From Lepidonotus clava (lineage: Eukaryota > Annelida > Polychaeta > Phyllodocida > Polynoidae), in assembly GCA_936440205.1 (NCBI GenBank), contig OW387149.1, forward strand, positions 9,568,114 through 9,632,113: 64,000 nucleotides of DNA. Reading direction: 5' to 3'. Below the pieces are notes generated by a model. It was not told the DNA's origin. It was given only the letters and a program-made list of their open reading frames with translations, and searched no databases. Position numbers and translations under genes: made by a program. Below are positions 23,831 to 35,980 of the stretch, piece by piece. Every line of letters begins with the position of its first letter. Within the stretch, counting starts at the first letter, position 1.

Positions 23831-24676
23831 TTAAAATATAACCCCCTTGGAGCACCCTTTCTGTGTTTTGGGTCACATATATAATCCTACATGAATATAC
23901 TTGCACAAACCATTAACAGTGCAATACAACCACCAAACATACAGATGCTCTGTTGCTGATTCCTAGAGACACCATTATAGACCTCTTTACCAGAAAAGGG
24001 TTATGGAAAAGGGCAATTTGTTGAAACAACAATTTTATTCTATGTAAATTTGATAGAGCATCACTCCATATACCATAGAATTTAGTATAAACTGGACAAT
24101 TAATTATCTACACTGGTTTTGCTTGAAAATGTATTCCTTTGGTATTATGTCATTTTGGCCAGTAAGTGCACACGTCTGTACCTTTGCATTATTGTAGGTG
24201 CAGAAATAGACCCTCTAAACACAAAATAATTGTGTGGAAGGATTGCCGTACCACCAGGATTCGAATACCGGCCACAATAACGGGCCACTTGGCTGGTCGG
24301 CTGCACTTAGCCTTGGTCCAACCTGGACAGGTGCCCCCTCCACAGACTAGGAGTAGGGACGAGTTAGCCTTTTAGGTATGAATCCTAGTGATGTAAAAGA
24401 TGAGAGGGATATATCTTTAGTTTGCTACCCATTACAACTTTGACTGGCATCCTTGACAGAACATAGCCTGAGATTATCTGTGGCCCACTGTGGATGCGCA
24501 GTGAGGCGGCCGGTATCTGGATCAAAGCCGGTGTTACTTACATTAATATCAGGGAATAGAAAGCTATATCCTACATCCAGATCACTGAAGACCAAGTTGA
24601 CTGTATGTCTATAATTGGATAGTTATTGGAGCATAACTTCAAGGACGAAGGTTTTAAGGGAATTCGTATACTTCTC

Positions 24677-24733
24677 TGTATGTATGTATGTATGTATGTA
24701 TGTATGTATGGGTGTAAGTATGTATGTATGTGT
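24677..24733. repeat. (TGTA)n microsatellite, second copy
   Basis: Second-unit copy of the tract at 21102; the duplication ends 17 bp later, at 24750. Confidence 0.9.
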
Positions 24734-25149
24734 AATATATAAATACATTTATTCTCAGTGGTCCATCGAAAAATAACTCTCACACCACAGCGAATGATAG
24801 TTTGGTCAAACCACCCACTGTTTTGCAAAAATCCTGCATCAATTTTCATCCATTTCATTTTATGTATATTACATCAATCAAAAATGCATGTAAACGAGAA
24901 CATATTAGAAAAAGATATAATTATGAAATATAAAATTTGGTATGGCTTCTAGTTATGTCGCAACAACCACAAAGTTCTGTATAACAAATTATAGTTACTT
25001 GCCCCTCAGTTTAATATATTCCCCTTTGCCTTCACCCCTTGATTTGAAAGTCTGATATGTTTAAGTCATTGTTCAGGGTGGCCTGAGTTTTCGTACACAA
25101 AGTTGACCTATTTTCTGGGTCATGGCCTACGTCAGTTGTCCCAGTTAAT

Positions 25150-25229
25150 ATAGGATTGGCATCTTTGATATAAGATTATCTCAGTGTATCAAGCAGCTTA
25201 TACGTAGCAGCATTCTATCACAGTAGAGG
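25150..25229 (+). other. Probable non-coding first exon of SLC35G-like gene A
   Basis: Aligns with 34470-34547 upstream of gene B (shared ATCTCAGTGT, AGCATTCT and ACGTAG blocks). Both end at a GTAAGT donor. The matching acceptors are at 27748/27749 and 35923/35924. The 5' edge is not defined. The intron (25230-27748) holds no gene; 25712-26061 is a MITE. Confidence 0.5.
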
Positions 25230-25711
25230 GTAAGTGTTACTACATGTAAATAGGGTAGTGTAAGTGGAACTACATGTAAGTATAGATTACCTGACACTAC
25301 AGTGTTTCAGCTCTTATTAACCTTTGCATGAAATATAGTATATTGTACATATAACGGTGAAGTTTGGCTAGCCTACACTTCTTGATGTTGCGTGTCTTCA
25401 GGGCAATGGGGTTTTGTACCTTTTCAAAGTAAAATCAATCATTCAACTATTTAAGCGCATCAAATCTGATGATGAGTATAACTTTATAAGCTTTCCCTCT
25501 TTTTCTCAGGGATGAAATTGGCATAGAGTTTGCTTTTGCTATACCATTTTACTATCTTTGGGAGAATTTTGACTGAGGGCTTTGATAAGAGGACCTTATT
25601 ATCAATTCTTATTTTTGTCAGATTGTGTCTCAGCACCTCAACTTAGGCTGATGGGCCAGACCTGATCAGGAACCAGCCATCAGTAGGTGGGTCTCATTAT
25701 AACTGTATTAA

Positions 25712-26061
25712 AGGGAGCCAAAACCAATATAATTTACAACATTTTCAAAACTCAGATAAGTATAGAAATATGTTTGATGAGTCCAGTTAAGGTCAGTGGT
25801 AAAGTACTAGTTGTGAAAACTAGCTCGAACTGAAGTAGAATGCCACAAGAGATGGTAATATTTACATTTGTTTGTAAACAAACCCTGTATTTGCAGATCC
25901 ACATTAATTGATTTGAGCAAGAAAAACATGTTTTTAATGATTTATTTTACCATATTTCATAGTTCAGATTTTAACATGGGCCAGGAATAGACTCAAGGAA
26001 TGGATTTCCATGAGTATTTGAGTTTGGAAATTTTCATCAGATTTATTGGTTTTGGTTCCCT
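25712..26061. mobile_element. 350-bp MITE with TTAA target duplication
   Basis: TTAA at 25708-25711 and 26062-26065 flank termini AGGGAGCCAAAACCAATA and TATTGGTTTTGGTTCCCT. One mismatch separates the inverted repeats over 18 bases. It sits in the first intron of SLC35G-like gene A and is absent from gene B. A piggyBac-type origin is inferred from the target. Confidence 0.85.
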
Positions 26062-27841
26062 TTAACTGTTTATAAAAACATGTAGGAATATTCAACTTGT
26101 GCCAGACTCTGTTTGTGTAATGTACTGTGCAAAAATAATCTTTCTGTAGTCGGAACTTATTTTATTGCTCCTTTTGTGCAGTGATAGCCAGTGCGTCTGC
26201 AGTCCTAGCCTTTATATTCAGGGAATGCTATAATGTTTTGAAATGTTAAATATCTGGGTGTCAAATGCCAGCCCTGTCCCAAATTGAATGGCTGTTTGTG
26301 TTGTGAATATTTCTTTTCATGCAAGTTCAGATTGTTTTAAATGCGATCAATGTATTTTTTGTGTAAATCAAATGTAAACCATGCAATTCAGCACACATCA
26401 TATACCTTTGGTTTCTGAAAGAGGTATTTTTAACCAATTTCAAATAAATTGTATGCCCAAAATGTATTGAAGAGTATTTCATGGTACCAACACAAAATTA
26501 ATGTGTTAAAGCTTTGATGTTTTCTGATATCTTTAATATGCCAAAATGTTCTAAACCATTTTCTAACAAAGGAATCCAAAGTTGTACACATTAAATCGAT
26601 ATAAAATCTCATGAACAAACATTTCAAACATTTGGAACAATAATCAGATTAAAACCTACAAATATGTCAAAAACATATGCAATTACCTTGGTAATTAGTG
26701 TTTTACCTCCTGACATGATATGATACTGTTATGCATTTTTTTAAACACAATACTTTTAGAATTTGTACATTACCAACTACAATTTGGTAAGTTTTTAAAG
26801 GATAACTGAACATATGTATTTTCTGAATATTACATATTTGTTTCAAAAGATGAGTTACAATTATTGACCAAATTTACATCATTATTATTTTATCATTCTA
26901 ATCAGTGCCAGTCAAATCTTGCAACATCTTCAATGCTTGTATGAGCGAAATATCAGTTCTCAGTATATATGTCTCTTTGGTTAATATAACACTTCACTTT
27001 CATAATAGCCCAGGGTAATACTGGTTCAGAAGTTCAGGGTCAAATGCATCACTGGTATAGGCAGGGTGATAACCAAAGTGCTATCTCTTAGCAGGATATT
27101 GAAGGAAAGTGGTGCAGGGCAGTAGAAAATGGCTTCACTTGTTTAGTTGGGCTAATGTTAAATTTTTCTGTTTAAAATCAATTCCAGGGTATGATAAATT
27201 CATAAACAAACCAGGGAAAAGGTACTTGGTGAGTTTTATAACTACACAGCTATGAGCAATGCCTATTGTGGGTAGGGTGTATTGACAGGCTGTAAGTAAC
27301 ACTATTCATTATAAGTAGTTTTAACATAGTTAGAATAATGCTTGAATGATAAAATATAGAAGCATCTTTGGGGTTGTCTTTGGGTAACTGCAGGACCATG
27401 GGGATCCTACAACACTTAGGCTTTGCCCTCAGTATATGATGATCCCCTACAGGTCATATGGCCACTCTTGGACACCCCCTGTGGTACTGTAAGGGACATT
27501 TGCCTTTGAACAGCCATGTGAGCCCTATCCTCAGGCTGATATCCCTGACACACCTTGGGTTGATATCCCACCTGTACTTCCCCCCTGGTTGGTTATACAT
27601 ATGTCTTTTGTTTATATATAATCATTATCACCAGAAGTGTTCAACATATTCATTCATTGGATTCTATCACTTTGTTCTAAATTTGTTATTTAAAGTCATC
27701 AAAGTCTACTCCTTTCAATTTCAAATGACATTCACTTATCTATTTCAGGTATATATAAAGAAGAGATACAGAAATTTTAGTATTCTTCTTAGTAGCTCTG
27801 ATACATTCAACTAGAGAGCACCGAAGGAAAATAAACTGAAC

Positions 27842-28891
27842 ATGTCAAACCAAGCACCGTCAAGTTATCAAATACTGATTGGCTATATGTCAGGTTTTAT
27901 GGCAATCATTGGGTGCACCAGTGCCACTGCCTTTTCACAAGCTTTGCAAGGAGCTGTACCTAACCTTGAACTCTTAGCTATAAGGGCAGTGATCCAAATA
28001 CCTTTCTATATTGGAATAGGACTAATAAGAGCTACAGAGTTAAAGATAAAGAAAAATGAAATTGCACCAATGATTTACTACGGTATTCTGTTTATGGTGT
28101 TCAGTGTTGGTTATTTTGGATCTGCCAATTATCTCCCCTTAGTTGAAGTGGTTGGAATATCATCAATATTCACTTCTCTTTCTTCAATAATCTATGCTAG
28201 ATTTATATACAAAAGAGAGATAACAAAATTGGACATTTCATCTCTAATAATTTGCACACTCAGTATTTTACTGTTGATCCAACCACCTTTATCTTTTCCA
28301 AATTTAACTCTTACAAGATCTAGCCAAATAAAGGTGATGGCAAACACAACCTGCCCAGAGGCCAATTCCACCAATAATGTATCTTGTATAGTAAAAAAGC
28401 CAAAGATTGACATTCAACCAAACCATCAGACAGGTTATTTATTGGGTATCTTGGCAGGATTGGCACAAGGAATAACTTATAATATAAATGCCTATTCACT
28501 CTGTGAAGTTCAACCTTTGACTAAAACTATGCACCTGACCAATGTATATTTTTGCTTATCCGCCATACTTTCAGTCTATATTGAAGAACTAGTCTTTATC
28601 ATGAGCTTTAGACAACTTTTGTATGTCATCGGATATTCTGTGATATGTGCAATTGCAGCGTATTGCACTGTTACTTCAGTTCATAAAATTGGACCAGTCA
28701 GGTCAAGTTTTGTATATAGCCTTGAACCGATTTTGGCCTTGGCCGTTCAATACATGTTAATGAAGTCCATCATGCCTGGTCACAGAAACTGGATAGAAGT
28801 AGCTGGAGCAATAATACTGATACCAGGTGTGGCCCTAACACCCATCAATGACATCATCCAAAATTGGAAACAATCTAACACATTGCCTTAG
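27842..28891 (+). CDS. SLC35G/EamA-type multi-pass transporter, copy A
   Basis: A 349-residue protein coded in one exon, with about ten hydrophobic segments arranged as two EamA (drug/metabolite transporter) halves. Recognisable stretches are YGILFMVFSVGYFGSANYLPLVEV, the loop VVGISSIFTSLSSIIYARF in the first half, and RSSFVYSLEPILALAVQY with LIPGVAL in the second; these fit animal SLC35G proteins. A polar, asparagine-rich loop between the halves (about residues 165-190) has possible N-glycosylation sites. The start is fixed by alignment with copy B (MSNQ versus MPNQ) and by the upstream acceptor CAG at 27746. SLC35G substrates are not known. No close AATAAA was found after the stop. Confidence 0.85.
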   Translation: MSNQAPSSYQILIGYMSGFMAIIGCTSATAFSQALQGAVPNLELLAIRAVIQIPFYIGIGLIRATELKIKKNEIAPMIYYGILFMVFSVGYFGSANYLPLVEVVGISSIFTSLSSIIYARFIYKREITKLDISSLIICTLSILLLIQPPLSFPNLTLTRSSQIKVMANTTCPEANSTNNVSCIVKKPKIDIQPNHQTGYLLGILAGLAQGITYNINAYSLCEVQPLTKTMHLTNVYFCLSAILSVYIEELVFIMSFRQLLYVIGYSVICAIAAYCTVTSVHKIGPVRSSFVYSLEPILALAVQYMLMKSIMPGHRNWIEVAGAIILIPGVALTPINDIIQNWKQSNTLP

Positions 28892-29233
28892 GAAGGAAAA
28901 TGATACATTTATTTCACCCCTAATGGGTTAGGTCCTTTACATTTCCTATTTAAATGTCATATTCCCCCACCATGGGAATAACAAAAATGATAATCCCATG
29001 AATCAAACTGTTAAGTACAGAGACCAGGGGAATATCAAAATGTTATTCCACTTGAAAACTAAGGAAACAATAAGCCACGCCCCTTTATTGAGGCTAAACC
29101 AATACCAATGTACAGCACCAGGAGAATACCTTTTAGTAAACCCACGCCCCCTCATGCTATCATCCAATCAGAGGGCACCAGTGGAATATCTAGGTCGCGT
29201 CGCTAGGTTGTGTTGCTACGTTAATAAATTCTA

Positions 29234-29446
29234 CCATTTGTTTATATTATGTCAAACATTTCTAAGTCAATATTTTCGCCAATATTTAATCAATTTCCGT
29301 GATTCAAAAACTGAAATAGAGAGATATTAACCCCCAATGCTGGGCCATTTGTTTACATTTTGTCGTAACATTTGTAAATCAATATCTTCTTCAGTATTCA
29401 ATTTCTGCAATTCAAAAACTGTATTAAAGAGATATTATTGCATTAA
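29234..29446. repeat. Two diverged tandem units of about 100 bp
   Basis: 29234-29335 and 29346-29446 both begin CCATTTGTTTAyATT, contain AATTCAAAAACTG-like blocks and end AGAGATATTA. Divergence is about 20 percent by eye. No coding sense. Confidence 0.7.
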
Positions 29447-29481
29447 ATGTCCACTGGAATGATAGATCTGTGGGAGGCAAA

Positions 29482-29595
29482 CCTCAGTGTGATGTCAAAA
29501 TAGTTATTCCCTGTGTCTCCAGGTTCTCGTAACTACGCTACGGCCCCCAACCATGGAGAGACCCAGGGAATAACTATTTTGATATCACACCTCGG
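29482..29595. mobile_element. Hairpin MITE, about 114 bp
   Basis: The left arm contains CAAAATAGTTATTCCCTG and the right arm CAGGGAATAACTATTTTG. The arms are about 44 bp with few mismatches, separated by about 25 bp. Related GGGAATATCAAAATGTTATT near 29030 suggests a second decayed copy. Confidence 0.7.
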
Positions 29596-30784
29596 TCAGT
29601 ACTATATATGTATCTTACTATATTTATTGGAAATATATATATATATATATATATAATATCATAGTTTTGTTATGAAAATGGATGTAATTGGCTGTATTTG
29701 TGGAGACATTTTGTCTGGCTAATATTGATTAGACACATTAGTACAAAGAAATGCTGAATACAACTGCTTTGTGGTGCTTCATGGCCGAGGATGTTTGAGA
29801 TCTGAAGAATGAGACCTTGGCCTACCAATTGGTATAAATATATTCACTTTACTAAGTCAAAGAACCTACACTCCTAGTTGTACTTACTGACATTAGTTCC
29901 AGCTCAAGCCTGGTGGATACTCAGTGGTTCCCTTGGGCCTTGGTTTGATTGTACTTTTATTGTTAGGCATTTGATTATGTTTTGTACCCACATATGATAC
30001 TCTAAATCAGTACCTCTTACTTGCTTCAGGCTACAAATTCTTCTTATTGAAACGGACTTTTATAAAGACATAATAAACTTGCTTATTATAAATTACATGT
30101 ATGTTGTGTCTGTTGTCATAACTTGTCACAATCAGATTTTCTACAGGGGTGATGAGGAGTAGATTGGTGTAAATATATGCACAACATGTTGTTGGATGAC
30201 GTTACATATTGTCATATGTTTGAAAGGTGGGCTAGGTCATTAGTCATTTTTTAGTACTTTTGTCATAATATTATATTCATTGAAATTCAAGTTGAAAGCA
30301 AATGCTTCTCACATCCAAAGGGCGTGCACATCTTGGTTGTAGTGTGGAGATCAAAGTTTTGTATAATTATCTACCTTTAATAGTTTTGAAATTTGAGCCC
30401 AAAACCTCTAAACAATAGCATAATTAAACCCCCCAATATAATTATCTAACAAGTAACACAGTGGTAGCCTAATGCTAATACCAACGCCACTTGACTAAGG
30501 GGTTATACCCTCCTGAGCCCTACTAGCCATATGCAGAGGCAGAACAAGAGGTAGGGGGGGGAGAGACGAGGAATCAGTGATAAGTGACATGTGTGAGCCT
30601 GGCCTGTGTGTGAGTGGTGTTCAGCAGCTTCAGTTGATAAAACAAACCTATAAGCAAACATCACAGAGCTGCAGTTGTACAAAATATAATGTGTTTTAGT
30701 ATTGGATGTTAATTTCTTAAATGTTCAGTATGAAATACCAGATAATCATAAATCCATTAATGCCAGCATACAAACAGGTGTGGG

Positions 30785-31102
30785 CGGGACACTTGGTGGT
30801 GTGGTGGTTAGCACGGTCGCTTCGCTTGCGGGTGGCTGGGGTTCAACTCCCGGCTGGGGCTGGGGTGTCACGCCACTCTGTGTTCCCCCAGTGGCAACAA
30901 CTGGGACATCAAAGGTCTCTAGTAGACCACCGGCTATTGTGTGTATGGCCCTGCCTATGGGACCATGCACGTTAAAGAACACCTACCTCGGTAAAAGTGT
31001 AGTGGTATGGTCTCTACCTCTCATAGATTCGATCACCATCACCGCCCTTGATATGACCCTGGCAGTTGATTAGGGCGTAAAGCAACCAATAACCAACCAA
31101 CC
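30785..31102 (+). mobile_element. tRNA-derived SINE with target-site duplication
   Basis: A 13-bp direct repeat, AAACAGGTGTGGG, flanks the element at 30772-30784 and 31103-31115. The head has an A-box-like GTGGTGTGGTGGTTAGCAC and the B box GGGTTCAACTCCC near 30838-30850, the pol III promoter of a tRNA. A body with CATGCACGTTAAAGAACACC and a tail ending AACCAACCAACC follow. The exact duplication means the insertion is fairly young. The open frames across it are not genes. Confidence 0.9.
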
Positions 31103-31399
31103 AAACAGGTGTGGGACATAATGTTGTAGGCATGTAGGGGATTAGTTACACCTATAAATCCAGGTCAATGAGCTATCCTTCTTTGCCATTAATCTATCAT
31201 TTTTCTTAAATGATCTAAGTAGGACTGTTTAATGTTATATCAGCATCATCCTTATACTAACCAACAAAAAAGAAACAGCATGTGTTTCACTCAATTTATA
31301 TTCATGTGCTCACATAAATCCCACAAGCATCCTATTGTTGAAAGGATATTGAATCAACAAATGTGCCATCAATGTTAGTGGATACAAGACCAGGCATGG

Positions 31400-32070
31400 C
31401 TGGTGTATCAGCAACAGCAGCATGTTTGACCAGGTAAGTGTTTAAATTTCCCTCCTTTATGTCTGTTTGGTACCCTGATTTATTAGTTGTAACAAGTGCT
31501 ATTGACAAATTTGACAAAATCCAGTTGTAATAAATAGAAATTGGCTCTTCCTTTCAAATCTGTTAACTATAATGACTACACTTAGTAAATTGATGAATTC
31601 TCTGATGGATCCATCCTCATGAGGATTCCTATTCCACAGACATATATGTCTACATAGTGGTTACTGGACAGACTGGTGCTACCACCTAGCTGATTTAAGT
31701 GGAGTAACATGGAGTGGAGTGCACCTCAGCCAATCAGATTGCTGCATTCTGTGGATGCCTAACATTAAATTTTAGTGTAACACAGACCAACCTGCATAAT
31801 TATGTAGTTGAAACTGACCTCTTGAAATTAAGCAAAAAGTTTTGACCTTCATCTATCTGAATAAGAAATTATAAATTTAAACAAAAATTAGGGGAATGTT
31901 AATGATGCAATGGACTATTGACCCTTCAATGTGCTTTTAGTGTACAGATGGGAGAGTCAGTTAGGCCCATTCAAGCATCTGTTCAAACTAGGCAATTTTG
32001 GTCAGTTTTTGGGAGACTTTTGCACACGGCCCACCTCTTGATTCCCACAGTTCTTTATATGAAGGCTAAC
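31400..32070 (+). repeat. Diverged copy of the dispersed repeat in GRL-A intron 2
   Basis: Shares ordered blocks with 470-1075, including TGGATCCATCCTCATGAG-like and ATTGATTCCCACAGTTCTTT-like strings (the latter near 1040 and 32037). No ends or coding capacity recognised. Confidence 0.6.
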
Positions 32071-34469
32071 CAGGAACCTGTTGTGTGTAACCAAGGAATG
32101 AGGGTTCTGATTAGTCAGGGACTGGCTTCTGGGCCAGGCATTGATCTCATTCTTGTGAGAACTTGTTTTTAATGAAATTATTTATTTTGAAAAAGAGAGA
32201 TCTTAGTCATGCATGTCTACTTGTAATTTGGGCTGGGAGGATTCATCAGATGTTATTTTTGCCATTTTTATGGTTTACATTTTTTTGGCTGGAATTCAGA
32301 CAGCTGGGTCAGTTCCAAGTTTTACCTCCAGGTGGGGTGTGTGTATGTCTGGCATTACAGCCGAATTTAAGCGTTCACGGTACCTCAGATACAATAATGA
32401 TGTATTGTCACAGTAACTGGTTGGTTAAAGGGTACATAGCATGAAACAGCAGGCCCCAGGCTGATACTGAACTATAAGGAGGTTAATTATCCATTTAATG
32501 TTAGTGCGTGTAAGTGGTATTTAATTCGATAGATAATAGCTAGCTCCATTCGCAGTCTCCTCCTCGTCCACTGCAGTCGTCCAATACATAATTATAGTTC
32601 CCTCATCATGTAAGACGTGAACACTCGTGTGAAAGGATTTGTTGTTTATTATCCAATGTATAGTCATTCCATGACAAGAACTCAATTGACCATGATCAGT
32701 CCCAAGGTAAGAGTCCCCTCAAACACATTCAATCAACGCTCCGCGCTCTAACACAATTTCTATATGCCTCTCTCCAGAACCTAGACTGCAGGTTAAAGGT
32801 CCAACCTTCACAGGATGTTTACTCACACAGTGCTTGCAGCTACTCTGGCTAGCTAAGAGCGGAACACATTATTATATGGTGGTACGTCACACCGTGACTC
32901 CTCCCTCATTTCACTACTGTCAAAGTGAAGCATTGGCTTTATGCTGCCCAAACATGGACTGGCCACCCGCGTCAGTACAATACATTCAAAATAACAATCT
33001 ATCTACTGCAACAAGATGAATATTTTCTATAATGTGTCTAATGAAATAGTTGTAATTGTGTGTTTTAGTACAATCAAACCATGTAATGTAAGGTATATAG
33101 ACTATTTGAATAGTCTGGCTTTCCCAATTGGAAAAGGTAATTCAACTCTTAATTAGCCATGTAATGCCTTTTTATTGAGTCTTATATAGGGGAAAAGTGA
33201 TTTGCCACAGGATGTCATATCCTTTTTCATGTACAATCTCATATAAGTAGCATTATATATTTCGTAATATGGTGGGTGGGTGGAGGGTACTATTGCAAAT
33301 GTGGTTCTTTTTAAACTAGGTCAAACTAAAAATCAGGACATTTTATTTGTTAACAGGAAAAATGTGAAAAAATGTGAAATCGAAAGATTATTATCTCCCC
33401 TACCTTCATGCCAAATTTGAATTTATTTCCTTCATTTCTTGCACTTTGACAAGTGTCTAAAGTCTGGCTTCTTGTCACCTTGACACTGGTGTCCCCCGAC
33501 AATGGCCACCCCCATGGTACATCTCACACTAGGACCATACCAAGAGATGCAGCACTTTTACTTATGAGACTGAGGCTGAAAGGTTTGAAGGTGGTCTCCA
33601 AACGTTTTTTTTCCACGGAGCTCACCAATTGGTCAGTTAATTGCCAAATCTTTCGGGTTTTCGGTAAAAAATGTTTTTTTCTGAGCATAAAACTATTCTG
33701 AGTACTTCCTTTTCAGTTACCCATAAAGGAATGTTCTTCTGCCCATTTCCAGTTCTAAAATGTGCTGCCAATATAATTATGATCGGCAGGAAATATTTAC
33801 ATTTGTTTGTAAATTTGATCAGCAGTGCTAGCTGCTGATTATGTATCATCACTAGCACTGTTATATCAGCAGCAAATCGGTGATACTCTTTTGGTATGTG
33901 GAATACTGGCTTAACAGCTGTCCCTGGATTATTTTTTGCATGGCAGGTAAGAGTGAATAGTATTTACCAATGCATGTCATCTACCAAAGTGTGGCAGATG
34001 GCAGTGTCTAGCTGCTGGTTTTGCTGTTTGCTTGACGAATGAACAAAAGATATCAAAAAGCTTCTTTTCTAATAGATGAATTTGAGTTCAGTAAATTGAT
34101 ATATGGACTGTATGTCTAAATACTGTAAAAAGTATATTTCATTTACAGTAAGGTAAAAACAGCACTTTTGTTGGTGAAAAATCACCCTACATAGATCAAA
34201 GTGGACAATAAAAGTTGCCATTGTTTACCAATCATTCATTGTTACAAACAATATTGCGAAACAGGCAACCGGCGAGTGCATGGCAGACGTAGGAAGTGTG
34301 TTGGCCTGGACACCATTCAGCATTCTTACCTAAACATATTCGCTATTGCCTTTCCCCCCTTCATTTGATTGTCTTGGGGATAGGTTTGATGGCAGCATTC
34401 AGGACATTCAAAAAATATACCTATTTTTAACCTGTGTCTTTGGTCATGGGCCACTTCAGGTGCCCCACT
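32071..34469. other. Intergenic DNA left of SLC35G-like gene B
   Basis: No gene supported; short frames here lack homology or splice support. At 33755-33915 there is a decayed relative of the TTAA MITE (GTGCTGCCAATATAATT.. and TATGTGGAATACTGGCTTAA). Confidence 0.5.
33755..33915. mobile_element. Decayed relative of the 19934 MITE
   Basis: The right end TATGTGGAATACTGGCTTAA matches the right end of the element at 19934, and the interior shares TGCTGCCAAT, ATCGGCAG and AATATTTACA. The left end is not clean. Confidence 0.5.
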
Positions 34470-34547
34470 TGATGTAAGAACAACACCTCTGATACAAGAT
34501 GATCTCAGTGTCTAAAGCAACTTACCAGCATTCTTCAACTACGTAGC
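34470..34547 (+). other. Probable non-coding first exon of SLC35G-like gene B
   Basis: Counterpart of 25150-25229. The donor is GTAAGT at 34548 and the acceptor CAG at 35921-35923. The 1.4-kb intron holds no gene; around 34930-35100 are internally repeated TTTAAGGT/ACCTTAAA blocks of MITE character. Confidence 0.45.
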
Positions 34548-35980
34548 GTAAGTGCATTGAAAATATTTTTGTACTTCAACTATATATAGTGGAATATGTA
34601 TATTATTGACAAAGTTTGGCTTGCCTACACTACTGTTGCATGTCTTTATTATTTGGGTATGGAGTATAGCAACTATCCTACGTGGCAAATAATTAGGCAT
34701 TGGATGATTGAGGGACATCTTTTCGCTGTCTGCTTAGAAGGTGTGTATGGTTTTATAGTCTTCTCTTCTTTCAGCAGGTATAACATTGACATAGAGTTGG
34801 GCAATTTGCATACCACATGGCTATCCTTGTAAAGAAGAAATTTGAGGTTTTGAAGTGAGGACCATATTGTTTGTTTCTCTTTTATATTTTGTTAGATTGT
34901 GTTCTGGCTAATAATCCAATATTTCGAAAGACCTTTACCTTAAACTTTTGACAACTTTAAATTGGTTGCTATGGGCTTTAAGGTCCAACCTTAAAAGCCT
35001 GTAAAGATTTAAGGTTAGAGGTATTTCAAAACACCTTAACTTAAAAAAAGTTGGTTTAAGGCAATTCTTTTAGGGAGTTCGGGAGTTACCTTCAAATGGA
35101 AGGTGAATATATATATATATTATATATAAAATATATCTAACATATATTTCTAGTAATTTCTTCATATCTTTAGGTGTATCTACTTATAATTATCCTTTTT
35201 TTTATATGACAGTTTCTTAAGTATAACTGGTATAAACCACATCATTTATTGTATCATGTAATGGTGCAATAAAATTTTCTCTCTTCTGTCATACCAGCAA
35301 TGAAAATGTCTCCTAGTTACTGCTTTGTATGATTGCATATACCTCTAAAATACAATTAACAGTTCCCGTGTTTGCCACTGAATGAAACAAATGAATGGAA
35401 TGAATGGAATGAAAAGAATTCTCTGAAACATTCTGCAAAACAAACATATACTATCCGTAGCATAGTGTTATATCAACATCTTTAGAATAGCTATGATCTT
35501 CATCAGGACTACTTTATTGTAGGTTTACAAGTAATAACTGAATACATTATGTGATATGAGTATTCCATGTGCTTGTTTCAAATTATAGGTTACAGTTATT
35601 GAAAAGAAATACCCTGTTATTACTTATAATTGTTATCCACACAAACTCAATCATGTGTAGTATTTTCAATTTCAAAATGTCAAAGAATGTTATTAGAATG
35701 CCTCAGAACCCAACTATTTCGTTACAATTTTGCTGGGTTGGCTGTCTGTTTTACATGACATCTATTTATTCAGATTTTATATTCAATAATTAGATTTCTT
35801 CACTTCATTCTCACTTAATAATCTACAATAGATAATTCCCATATAGATTTTAATTATGCAGGCCATTTAAGCCTATCACTTTCAATTTCAAATGATGCTG
35901 AAAAACCTGTACTTATCTTTCAGGTATATAGAGATGCCAAAATTTAGTTTTCCTGAGCATTGGAGGAAAACAAACTGAAA

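Larger units (their letters stand above)
17591..24750 (+). repeat. Tandem duplication of a 3.58-kb segment
   Basis: Unit 1 is 17591-21175 and unit 2 is 21176-24750. Each holds about 540 bp of element interior, one LTR and about 2 kb of flank. Every stretch compared is identical apart from one missing 10-bp unit (AGGCCCGAAA) in the second LTR. The junction (..TACATTT / GTTCCTCC..) lies beside a TGTA microsatellite and shows at most a base of homology. The copy is either very recent or an assembly duplication of the two haplotypes. Confidence 0.9.
28892..30771. other. Intergenic DNA between SLC35G-like A and the SINE
   Basis: No gene seen. Holds a tandem pair of about 100-bp repeats (29234-29446), a hairpin MITE (29482-29595) and an (AT)n run near 29632-29655. 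The rest is AT-rich single-copy-looking DNA. Confidence 0.6.

Noticed and set aside
30810-30860. A genuine tRNA gene
   Set aside because: Only boxes A and B are tRNA-like; no cloverleaf can be completed and the sequence continues into a SINE body.
30702-31073. 123-codon frame near 30.7 kb
   Set aside because: It is the translation of a SINE with pol III boxes and target duplications.
35960-35980. N-terminal extension of SLC35G-like gene B by seven codons
   Set aside because: It would need a TTG start; the ATG at 35981 matches the paralogue.
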